The position numbers and the translations under genes were made by a program. From assembly GCA_009782085.1 (NCBI GenBank), contig WQUN01000093.1, forward strand, positions 1 to 5,502: a DNA stretch of 5,502 bases, written 5' to 3'. Source of the DNA: Bacillota bacterium. Lineage in GTDB: Bacteria > Bacillota > Clostridia > Lachnospirales > WQUN01. Numbering within the stretch: the stretch's first letter is position 1; each line of letters opens with the position of its first letter. Shown here piece after piece: positions 1 to 5,502 of this stretch. The notes beneath the pieces are model-generated. The model ran no database searches. It had not been told where the DNA came from and was given only the letters and a program-made list of their open reading frames with translations.

Positions 1-3000
1 GTGTACGGGATGGCCAAAGGCTTGCCGATCTTGGCCGCCATCGACTTGACGCCCACGACAAGCGACGCCGGCGACGCCAGAACGGCGTTGAGCGCCGCGT
101 CAAGCGCGGCATAGGCGTCGTCAACCTGCTGCTGGGAGGCGTTCGTGTCCGCGCTGACGGCTTTCGCCGCGGCAAGGGCATTCTGGAGGGCGGCCACGCT
201 GGCGGCGGTGTATACGTCGTACTTGTTGGCAGCGAACGCCGCGTCCGCCTGGGCGATAAGCGCGTCGAGGGCCGTTTTGTCGACCGCCGCCGCCTCGCCG
301 ACCCACAGCTCCCTCGCCTGGTCATAGGTGAAGTTCATGCTCTGGCCGGCCGAGAGCGTGACGGCCTTCGGGACGCTGTAGCCCAGCGCCTCGTCCGCCG
401 CGAACGTGACCGGCGGGGAACCCGCGGCTATGGTTAGAAGGAGCGGCTGCCCGTCGCGGTAAACGCCCGTCAGCATGGAGGCCGTGACCGGTACCACGGC
501 AACCGCCGGCTGAAGCGCGCCGTAGGCGGCGTCCAGCGAGGCCGAGGTGGCCACCGGCGCGACGGCGGCGCTGATTGTCGCCTGCTCATACGCGGGCTTG
601 ATCAGATTGGCGGGCGGCGTGATGAAATAGTAGCCGCCGGTCGGACCGGACGCGGGCGCGTTGTATACGTTATCTTTGAACAGCGGAAGCCTGCCCAGGA
701 ACTTGAAGTAGGACAGCGGCGGGGCGCAGTTGTTGAAGGTGTTGCCCGAAATTTCGACGTTGTCGCAGAAATAGGGCGCCATCGCGTAGATCTGGTCGGC
801 TATGCCGCCGGTGTTGACCTTGTCGGACGCCGGGATCGGCGCGCCTGCCGTGAAGTCGCCCCACCAGCTGATGTTGAACGGCCCGGAGACAATGTCGTTC
901 GGCCCGCTGGAGAGCACGGCTATCGAGCCGTCCTTGGCGGTCACCGTGTTGTTTCTGGCGGCGAAGTTCTCGAGATACGCCGGATAGGGCGACCAGTTGC
1001 CGGTGAAGGAGAAGATGCCGATGCCCGGGCCTCCGATGTTCTCGCAGACGTTGTCTTCGACGGTGATGTTGCCGCGGCGCAGATACCAGACGCCCTCGCC
1101 GGTCGGGCCGCCGTCGTTCAGGCTGAAGAACGGGCCGCTCTGGTTGCGGACGGTGTTGCCGCGCACGACTATTTGGCCGTTTCCGCCCAGCGCGCCGCCG
1201 CAGAACTGGAAGATCGCGTTCGCGCCCCTCGGGTTGGAGACGCCGGCGGCCTGATAGTTGGCGTCCACGCCGGAGTTGTCGAAGGTGTTGTTGACAAAGT
1301 ACATGGACGTGGCGTCGTTTTGCGCCTGGGCGATGGCGATGGTGTCCGCCTGGCGGAAGTCGGAGTTCAGGTACGTGCTGTCGGAGAAATAGGATATGGA
1401 GGCCTTGGCGTCCTTCATAACCTGGGGCACGTAGTCCGGAAGGGGCTGCGGGGTGTACAATATCGTGCACTGGCGCGGCGAATACTCCATCCAGAAGCGG
1501 CTGTTCTCGTTCGCCAGGCCCCACTGGTTGTCGTGGCAGTAGAGCCACTGACCGTCCAGGTTGTTGCAGGAGGCGTTCGTGCCGCCGACTATGCAGTTGG
1601 AGACTTCCAGGTAGCCGGTGCTGTGCCCGCCGATGTAGAGGACCTCGCCCCTGAAATCGTGTATGTACATGTGGTCGATGAACACGGAGTCCACCTGTTT
1701 GTCCACGTTGACGTTGATGCCGTGGTTGCCGATGTCCCAGCCGTAGTCGATCGACGGGTCATAGCCCCAGTCGTACCTGCCGGTCCATTTTCCGCCGCCG
1801 TCCAGCTCGAAGTTCTCGATGCGGATGGTGTGCACGGCGGTCGGGCCGCCCCAGGCCGCGCCGTTTATCTGGATCGCCGCTGCGCGGAAGTTGCCCAGGA
1901 GCGGGCCGGCGTTGTACCGCCACGGGGACTTGAGGACCGTTCCGCCGGCCGCCGGGCCGCGGCCGTTCGGAACGCCGGAGCCTTTCAGCGTCGTTTTGCT
2001 GTAGTTGATGTAGAGGCACCTCTGGCTGGGTTGGCTGACGTCCGCGCCGATGCAGTATATGCCGGGCGGGAGCAGGACAGTCGTTATGCCGTCCGGGTTC
2101 GACGGGGTGGCCGCGGTCGAGGCGGCCTTGTCCAGAAGGGTCTGGATTATCATCGAGTTGTGCTTGGGTATCTCGACGTAATAGGCCTCGCCGTAGGCGT
2201 CCTTGTCGGCCTGGGACCACTGGTCCCAGTCGCCCTCTATGAGGCCGTAGAGCGAAGCGTCGTAGACCCCGTCCGCCGGGACGGCCATGTCGGTCCTGAA
2301 GCTGAAGACGCCGCTGTCATAGTTGCCGTCGTTTTGATGGGCGGTCACCTTCCAGTAATACAGGGTGCCGGGGCTTAGCGGGCTCGGATCCGGGACCGTG
2401 AAGCTCGAGGCGGTCCCGGCGTCGTAGTCGGCGGTGGGGCCGCTGAAATCCGGGGTCTCGGAGAAGGAGAGGGTGTAGTCCCACGCGTTCACGGGCGTCC
2501 AGGCAAGCGTCGGGTTCAGGGAGACCGCCACGGCGTTGTCTTTCGGCGATATAAGCGTCGGCGCTTTCGGCGGGGCCGTGTAGGTGACGACGCAGTTGGC
2601 TACGCTCCAGTTGGGCGGGTTTCCGCCGGACTCGATGTTCTTTACGACGAACTGGGAGACGGCCGCGTCCGCGCCGAGCGCCGCCTGCGCCGTGCCGGAC
2701 TTTCCGCCGCCCGTCACGGATATGGAGCGCGTGCCACGCACGAAGTCCACCGTCTCGACGGCGTGATACCAGACGCCGAGGTTGGCGGAGACCGCCGGGT
2801 TCAGGCCGCTCCACACCTGGGTCTCGAACATGAAGGCGTTCCCCTCGTGGAAGTTGGTGAAGCCTTTAAGCGCGAAGACGTTGCCGCTTCCGGTCACGTT
2901 CGTGCCGAAGCCCATCTCGACCCAGTCGGTGCCGGGCTTGTCCAGGCGGAAGTCGAATTCGGCGGTAATGACGCCGGAATTGTACGGGGAGTTGTCCGGG

Positions 3001-3944
3001 GCGACGCGAAGCGCGAAGCCGGAGCCGCTTGGCGCGCCCGGCACGTAGACATAAGGCTTGTCGTTTTCAAAATAGACCCACGCCGACGCGCTTCCCATGG
3101 CGCCGTACTGATCCTGCGCGTAGGCGGGCATTGTCTGGCCGTAATACGGCGTAAGCTGGTCGTTCAGGACCCAGGTTTTGACGGTGGAGCCGGAGGCCGA
3201 GTCCTCCGTGGTGATCGTGAAATTCCCTATGTCGTAGGTGAACGCGTCGGTGCCGCCCCAGTTGCCGTAGCCGATGGAAAAGCGGTCGGCGGAGTCCATG
3301 ACGGAGAGATTGCCGCTGTAGTCGTATGTATAGTCGGGGGTATCGCTGCTGTTGTTGACGAAGAGGGCAATGGTTTTCGCGTCCACGTTCCAGACGAGCT
3401 TATAGCCGTACCAGCTGCCCTGGTTCACGTTCCCAAAGAGACTTTTGACGTTGAACATCGTATTCTCCGGCGTCCAGCGGATCTCGCCCTGGCCGTTCTG
3501 GGAGAATTTCGCGTTGAAATAGTTGTCGAAGCCGGGCGTGCCGCCGCCGTGGGCGAAGCCGAAGTTAAGGTAGACGTCGTGCGTCGACAGGTGCGCGCTG
3601 ACCGGCCGGAACTTGAACTCCGCGGTCACGGTCTTACCGGTGAGCTGCGAGCCGGCGGCCGGCAGCAGTATCGCCAGCGTGGGCTTCATGTCCTTCCCCG
3701 GGACGGACGTGACCTCGATATAGTCGCCCGCGGCGTTGTAGACCGCGGTCCCGCCTCCGCCGCTGCCCGTGTCCACGCCCATGGACCCCGGGACGGACCC
3801 GATTCCCGGCACGGCCGCGCCGTCCGTCAGGCCCGAGCCGGCGCTGTACACCGTCGTCGTCGCGGCCTGGACGCTGAGAATACCTGGCGCGGACACAAGC
3901 GTCGCCGCCAGCAGAACGGCGAGCGCTTTTCTGGCCAATTTCAT
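1..3944 (-). CDS. Secreted multidomain beta-helix protein with LamG-like, Fn3-like and FIVAR-type domains (C-terminus cut by window edge)
   Basis: This is one uninterrupted frame of 1,314 codons from ATG at 3944 to the window edge. Residues 1-28 form a signal peptide: KLARK, then a hydrophobic core, with probable cleavage near VQA-A (27/28), so the product is exported. Residues about 29-252 and 253-455 are two beta-rich regions sharing the strand VTAEFKFR (106-113) and ITAEFDFR (326-333), probably LamG/concanavalin-like sandwiches. Residues about 457-552 resemble fibronectin type III (SPGTLYYWKVTA). Residues about 590-1095 form a right-handed parallel beta-helix, opening with LLPPGIY and carrying rungs such as VNNTFDNSG, VVRGNTVRN, VEDNVCENIGG and VEISGNTFNN. 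After a beta-rich linker comes an Ala-rich helical repeat (about 1220-1288, DKTALDALIAQADAAF to QVDDAYAALDAAL) of FIVAR type. Such folds are common in pectate-lyase-like and other carbohydrate-active or adhesive surface proteins. Catalytic residues and any cell-wall anchor are not visible, so enzyme versus adhesin is open. Domain calls are by eye; boundaries are approximate. Confidence 0.9.
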   Translation of the reverse strand, partial: MKLARKALAVLLAATLVSAPGILSVQAATTTVYSAGSGLTDGAAVPGIGSVPGSMGVDTGSGGGGTAVYNAAGDYIEVTSVPGKDMKPTLAILLPAAGSQLTGKTVTAEFKFRPVSAHLSTHDVYLNFGFAHGGGTPGFDNYFNAKFSQNGQGEIRWTPENTMFNVKSLFGNVNQGSWYGYKLVWNVDAKTIALFVNNSSDTPDYTYDYSGNLSVMDSADRFSIGYGNWGGTDAFTYDIGNFTITTEDSASGSTVKTWVLNDQLTPYYGQTMPAYAQDQYGAMGSASAWVYFENDKPYVYVPGAPSGSGFALRVAPDNSPYNSGVITAEFDFRLDKPGTDWVEMGFGTNVTGSGNVFALKGFTNFHEGNAFMFETQVWSGLNPAVSANLGVWYHAVETVDFVRGTRSISVTGGGKSGTAQAALGADAAVSQFVVKNIESGGNPPNWSVANCVVTYTAPPKAPTLISPKDNAVAVSLNPTLAWTPVNAWDYTLSFSETPDFSGPTADYDAGTASSFTVPDPSPLSPGTLYYWKVTAHQNDGNYDSGVFSFRTDMAVPADGVYDASLYGLIEGDWDQWSQADKDAYGEAYYVEIPKHNSMIIQTLLDKAASTAATPSNPDGITTVLLPPGIYCIGADVSQPSQRCLYINYSKTTLKGSGVPNGRGPAAGGTVLKSPWRYNAGPLLGNFRAAAIQINGAAWGGPTAVHTIRIENFELDGGGKWTGRYDWGYDPSIDYGWDIGNHGINVNVDKQVDSVFIDHMYIHDFRGEVLYIGGHSTGYLEVSNCIVGGTNASCNNLDGQWLYCHDNQWGLANENSRFWMEYSPRQCTILYTPQPLPDYVPQVMKDAKASISYFSDSTYLNSDFRQADTIAIAQAQNDATSMYFVNNTFDNSGVDANYQAAGVSNPRGANAIFQFCGGALGGNGQIVVRGNTVRNQSGPFFSLNDGGPTGEGVWYLRRGNITVEDNVCENIGGPGIGIFSFTGNWSPYPAYLENFAARNNTVTAKDGSIAVLSSGPNDIVSGPFNISWWGDFTAGAPIPASDKVNTGGIADQIYAMAPYFCDNVEISGNTFNNCAPPLSYFKFLGRLPLFKDNVYNAPASGPTGGYYFITPPANLIKPAYEQATISAAVAPVATSASLDAAYGALQPAVAVVPVTASMLTGVYRDGQPLLLTIAAGSPPVTFAADEALGYSVPKAVTLSAGQSMNFTYDQARELWVGEAAAVDKTALDALIAQADAAFAANKYDVYTAASVAALQNALAAAKAVSADTNASQQQVDDAYAALDAALNAVLASPASLVVGVKSMAAKIGKPLAIPY

Positions 3945-3951
3945 AACAATT

Positions 3952-3957
3952 CCTCCT
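3952..3957 (-). promoter_or_regulatory. Ribosome binding site of the giant secreted protein
   Basis: The minus strand reads AAGGAGGAATTGTTATG. A perfect AGGAGG lies 7 bases before the ATG at 3944. It fixes the start codon, and the signal peptide that follows agrees with it. Confidence 0.92.
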
Positions 3958-3977
3958 TATTTGGCGTTTTTTTTGTG

Positions 3978-4017
3978 GATACTATTTTCTTTTGTTTTTC
4001 CGTCGCGCGATACTATT
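3978..4017. repeat. 9-base direct repeat GATACTATT in the promoter and leader
   Basis: GATACTATT occurs at 3978-3986 and again at 4009-4017, 31 bases apart from start to start, about three helical turns. The upstream copy (4009-4017) overlaps the -10 box and predicted transcription start; the other lies in the leader. Between them, the 8-base palindrome TCGCGCGA (4003-4010) abuts the upstream copy. The arrangement could be a paired operator, but no regulator is identified in the window. Confidence 0.4.
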
Positions 4018-4027
4018 GTACAACAAT
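4015..4027. repeat. Short inverted repeat overlapping the -10 box (possible operator)
   Basis: The sequence ATTGT-ACA-ACAAT is a perfect 5-base inverted repeat with a 3-base centre, and its left arm lies within the -10 box of the promoter. A regulator bound here would block RNA polymerase. The arms are short and the region is AT-rich, so chance occurrence is quite possible. Confidence 0.35.
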
Positions 4028-4043
4028 TCGGTAAAATTATCAA
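4015..4043 (-). promoter_or_regulatory. Sigma-A-type promoter for the giant secreted protein gene
   Basis: On the minus strand a -35 box TTGATA (4043-4038) and a -10 box TACAAT (4020-4015) are separated by exactly 17 bases. Each differs from consensus (TTGACA, TATAAT) at one position. The expected start of transcription is near 4008, giving a 5' leader of about 64 bases. The -35 box overlaps the TGA stop (4042-4040) of the upstream activation-domain gene. The leader is A-rich and contains an A8 run (3974-3967). The call rests on sequence match only, but spacing, boxes and position all fit. Confidence 0.75.
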
Positions 4044-4729
4044 CTTATTTTACAAAACGCCTTATCATACAGTTTTTTGTCGAATTCAGCCCTTCTCCCG
4101 GGGCAGTTTTCGCGGAAGCACAGCGCGCAGTTCACGAAATCCGCCTCCGACGGGAAGATCAGCCCCGACGTGGACTTTATCGGCACCATCAAAAACGTGT
4201 CCTTAAGCGTGACGCCTATCTCCCCTTTCACGTCGCCGATCAAAGCGAACAGCGCCGCCTGCTGGGAAATCGGCCAGTTCTCGGCGTTTCCGGAGCCGGG
4301 GTTGTTCGACGAGAGCCTCCCCGGGCCGAATACGCTTTTCAGATGGGCGCGCAGAAAGGCGTCGGCCTCGCGCAGGAACATCTCCTTTATCATGTCGAGC
4401 CACAGGGACACCACATAGTCCTTTTCTCCGCGCGGCCAGTCGTCCACCTCCGTCCCGCAGGTGCAGACATAGGCGAAAACCCTGTGGACGTTTTTAAGGT
4501 TCATCGCGAGCACGTCGCTCTCGAAATCGAAGCCGTCTATGCGCACGCGCCTGCCGGAAACCTCCTCCACGAACGCCTCGCGGTAGAGGGCTTTCGGCCT
4601 GGCGATCCTCTTCGCCTCCCCGAACAGGCCGGAGATCAGCGCGACGTCGTCGGGCTCCGTGACGGCGAGGCGCTTCAGGGCCTGGTCAAGGGTGACGGTC
4701 ACGGGTATGTCGTCCAGTTTGTGGAGCAT
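4040..4729 (-). CDS. Stand-alone MetH activation-domain-like protein (putative corrinoid/B12 enzyme reactivation)
   Basis: This complete 229-residue protein resembles the C-terminal AdoMet-binding activation domain of cobalamin-dependent methionine synthase, without the catalytic or B12-binding modules. The best match is residues about 142-192: NNPGSGN, then WPISQQAALFALIG, IGVTLKDTFLMVPIKSTSGL and IF, which lines up with the MetH segment PGYP...TGMKLTESFAMWPGASVSGWYF. In that family the domain binds S-adenosylmethionine and supports reductive remethylation of inactive cob(II)alamin. Free-standing versions exist; Thermotoga TM0269 reactivates a MetH that lacks this module. The product has no signal peptide and should be cytosolic. 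Two features stand out: the canonical R-x-x-x-G-Y AdoMet motif reads NNPGSG here, and the C-terminus has C201-x2-C204-x4-C209 followed by GRR, plus CTC at 89-91. It follows the hydrolase gene closely. The partner corrinoid protein is not in the window, so the actual target is inferred. Confidence 0.85.
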   Translation of the reverse strand: MLHKLDDIPVTVTLDQALKRLAVTEPDDVALISGLFGEAKRIARPKALYREAFVEEVSGRRVRIDGFDFESDVLAMNLKNVHRVFAYVCTCGTEVDDWPRGEKDYVVSLWLDMIKEMFLREADAFLRAHLKSVFGPGRLSSNNPGSGNAENWPISQQAALFALIGDVKGEIGVTLKDTFLMVPIKSTSGLIFPSEADFVNCALCFRENCPGRRAEFDKKLYDKAFCKIS

Positions 4730-4737
4730 TGCCGGTT

Positions 4738-4743
4738 CCTCCT
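4738..4743 (-). promoter_or_regulatory. Ribosome binding site of the MetH-activation-like gene
   Basis: A perfect AGGAGG, within AAGGAGGAA on the minus strand, lies 8 bases before the ATG at 4729 and only 4 bases after the TGA of the hydrolase gene (4748). This fits translation from the same messenger and supports the chosen start. Confidence 0.9.
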
Positions 4744-4747
4744 TATG

Positions 4748-5434
4748 TCACATTTTCAAATACCCGCAGTGATACGACACCACGGCCGTGAAATCGTGTT
4801 TCTTCACCTTCTCCAGCGACCGCGCGCCGAGCTCCGCGTCATAGGTATGCTGCGGGTTCGGGCCGGTCAAAACGCCGTCCGCGATGTTCACCGCGTCGCC
4901 GCCGACCAATACGCCGCTCTCCCTGAGCAGCAGGCAGATATGCCCGGGGGTGTGCCCGGGAGTGTGTATCACCTCTATGCCTCCGCACAACGGCAAAACC
5001 TCGCCGTCCGTCAAAGTCTTCCCGACCTGGACGCGGCAGGCCTCGAAGGCCGGCTTCATCCGGTCGGCCCATTCCCGGCGGCCGGCGGGGAGGCTGTCGT
5101 AGTTATCGAGTATCGCCGCCAGCTTTACCGGCGTCCTGCGCCCGTCTATATAGGGCGCCTCGTCCTCGTGCGCCATCACCAGCGCCGCCGGCGCGAGCCG
5201 GAGGATATCTTTGACGCAGCCGACATGGTCGATATCCTGGTGCGTCAGGATGACGCAGGTGATGTTTTCGGCGGAAAAGCCGGCGTCCCTGACCGCCCGG
5301 ACTATCTCGCCGGTCATGCCCGGAAAGCCGGCGTCGAACAGGACGAGGCCGTTCCCGTCCCAGGCCAGGGTCGGGTAAACCGCGCCGTTCGCGCCTTTGA
5401 TCTCCAGCATTTCCGCGTTCGATGAGATTCGCAT
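4748..5434 (-). CDS. Metallo-beta-lactamase-fold metal-dependent hydrolase
   Basis: This is a complete 228-residue cytosolic protein with no signal peptide. It carries the metallo-beta-lactamase-fold motifs in order: the strand VLFDAGFPG with its Asp (residues 31-39), LTHQDIDHVG (63-72, with H65, D67, D69 and H70), HTPGHTPGH (157-165, metal ligand most likely H161), GGD (bridging D180) and the late His in VSYHCG (H222). These form a dinuclear metal site (zinc or iron) used for hydrolysis. The classic H-x-H-x-D-H is here H-x-D-x-D-H, a variant that also occurs in other family members. Length and motif set fit small single-domain members such as glyoxalase II-like or lactonase-like hydrolases, but the substrate cannot be read from the sequence. 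The gene starts 15 bases after the queA stop and is followed 18 bases later by the activation-domain gene, so it is probably co-transcribed with both. Confidence 0.9.
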   Translation of the reverse strand: MRISSNAEMLEIKGANGAVYPTLAWDGNGLVLFDAGFPGMTGEIVRAVRDAGFSAENITCVILTHQDIDHVGCVKDILRLAPAALVMAHEDEAPYIDGRRTPVKLAAILDNYDSLPAGRREWADRMKPAFEACRVQVGKTLTDGEVLPLCGGIEVIHTPGHTPGHICLLLRESGVLVGGDAVNIADGVLTGPNPQHTYDAELGARSLEKVKKHDFTAVVSYHCGYLKM

Positions 5435-5442
5435 AGGTCATT

Positions 5443-5448
5443 CTCCTC
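5443..5448 (-). promoter_or_regulatory. Ribosome binding site of the MBL-fold hydrolase gene
   Basis: GAGGAG on the minus strand lies 8 bases before the ATG at 5434. It sits directly after the queA stop codon, as expected inside an operon, and favours this ATG over the internal Met codon at residue 9. Confidence 0.85.
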
Positions 5449-5449
5449 A

Positions 5450-5502
5450 TTATTCTATCAGCATCGCGTCCCCGAAACTAAAGAACCTGTACTCCTCCCT
5501 GA
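5450..5502 (-). CDS. queA: QueA, S-adenosylmethionine:tRNA ribosyltransferase-isomerase (C-terminal end only)
   Basis: Only the last 16 codons and the TAA (5452-5450) lie in the window, reading REEYRFFSFGDAMLIE. The segment YRFFSFGDAMLI is the hallmark C-terminus of QueA (E. coli: YRFFSYGDAMFI). QueA is a cytosolic enzyme that transfers and isomerises the ribosyl part of S-adenosylmethionine onto 7-aminomethyl-7-deazaguanine in tRNA, giving epoxyqueuosine at the wobble position of tRNAs for Asn, Asp, His and Tyr. The rest of the gene is upstream, beyond 5502. It is probably the promoter-side gene of an operon with the two genes that follow. The match is short but very characteristic. Confidence 0.88.
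   Translation of the reverse strand, partial: REEYRFFSFGDAMLIE

Larger units (their letters stand above)
3945..4039. other. AT-rich intergenic region without a visible terminator
   Basis: This 95-base gap holds most of the promoter, the leader and the ribosome binding site of the giant gene. On the minus strand it is A-rich rather than T-rich, and no GC hairpin followed by a T-run appears after the activation-domain gene. Read-through from the queA operon into the giant gene is therefore possible. No small gene was found in it. Confidence 0.7.

Noticed and set aside
1..670. Repeated alanine-rich sequence as a possible DNA tandem repeat
   Set aside because: The Ala/Asp-rich protein segment is a single FIVAR-type helical repeat plus linker. 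No repeated DNA unit is evident.
670..1548. A 292-codon open frame on the minus strand
   Set aside because: It is an alternative frame inside the beta-helix part of the giant gene, giving an Arg/Pro-rich product typical of a shifted GC-rich frame. The main frame is continuous through the region, so there is no frameshift to explain it.
1173..2378. A 401-codon open frame on the plus strand
   Set aside because: It lies wholly antisense to the giant gene. Its product is rich in V, A, R and G without any domain, and it has the look of a reverse-strand shadow of GC-rich codons. The minus-strand frame has a signal peptide and recognisable folds.
3961..4000. T-runs on the plus strand as a possible terminator
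   Set aside because: No stable GC hairpin precedes the T-runs, and no plus-strand gene ends there. On the coding (minus) strand they are A-runs in a leader.
2763..4034. A 423-codon open frame on the plus strand
   Set aside because: It is antisense to the N-terminal half of the giant gene, with no recognisable domain and a low-complexity V/A/R/G composition. It also runs through the promoter and ribosome binding site of the minus-strand gene.
3992..5425. A 477-codon open frame on the plus strand
   Set aside because: It is antisense to two well-supported genes with clear motifs (MetH activation-like and MBL-fold). The translation has no family signature and is explained by GC-rich codon structure.

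Overview
The window looks like chromosomal DNA from a GC-rich anaerobic bacterium, most likely of the Clostridia (Bacillota). This is inferred from the strong AGGAGG-type ribosome binding sites, a sigma-A-like promoter, a free-standing MetH-activation-like protein of a type I associate with Clostridia, and a very large secreted multidomain protein. No marker gene fixes the taxon. Coding DNA is clearly GC-rich; the only substantial intergenic gap (3945-4039) is AT-rich. All four genes lie on the minus strand, so the window reads from high to low coordinates.

Layout in transcription order: (1) 5502-5450, the last 16 codons of queA (tRNA queuosine synthesis); (2) 5434-4748, a complete metallo-beta-lactamase-fold hydrolase; (3) 4729-4040, a complete stand-alone protein resembling the cobalamin-dependent methionine synthase activation domain; (4) 3944-1, a giant exported protein whose C-terminus runs off the window. 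The first three genes are separated by 15 and 17-18 bases, each with its own ribosome binding site, and look like the tail of one operon. The fourth has its own promoter (TTGATA-17-TACAAT), whose -35 box overlaps the stop codon of gene 3. No terminator is visible between them.

The giant gene fills 72% of the window and is open for 1,314 codons without a stop. Its product has a signal peptide, two similar beta-sandwich (LamG-like) regions, a fibronectin type III-like domain, a long right-handed parallel beta-helix with many N-x-T/V turns, a beta-rich linker and an alanine-rich FIVAR-type helical repeat. This suggests a surface or secreted glycan-binding or glycan-processing protein; no catalytic site could be assigned.

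Functionally, the queA-side operon joins an AdoMet-using tRNA modification enzyme, a hydrolase of unknown substrate and a putative AdoMet-binding corrinoid reactivator. A working link between them is not shown. I found no RNA genes, CRISPR arrays, mobile elements or phage genes. The most noteworthy items are the giant protein's architecture, its promoter with overlapping repeats, and the unusual motifs in the activation-domain protein.
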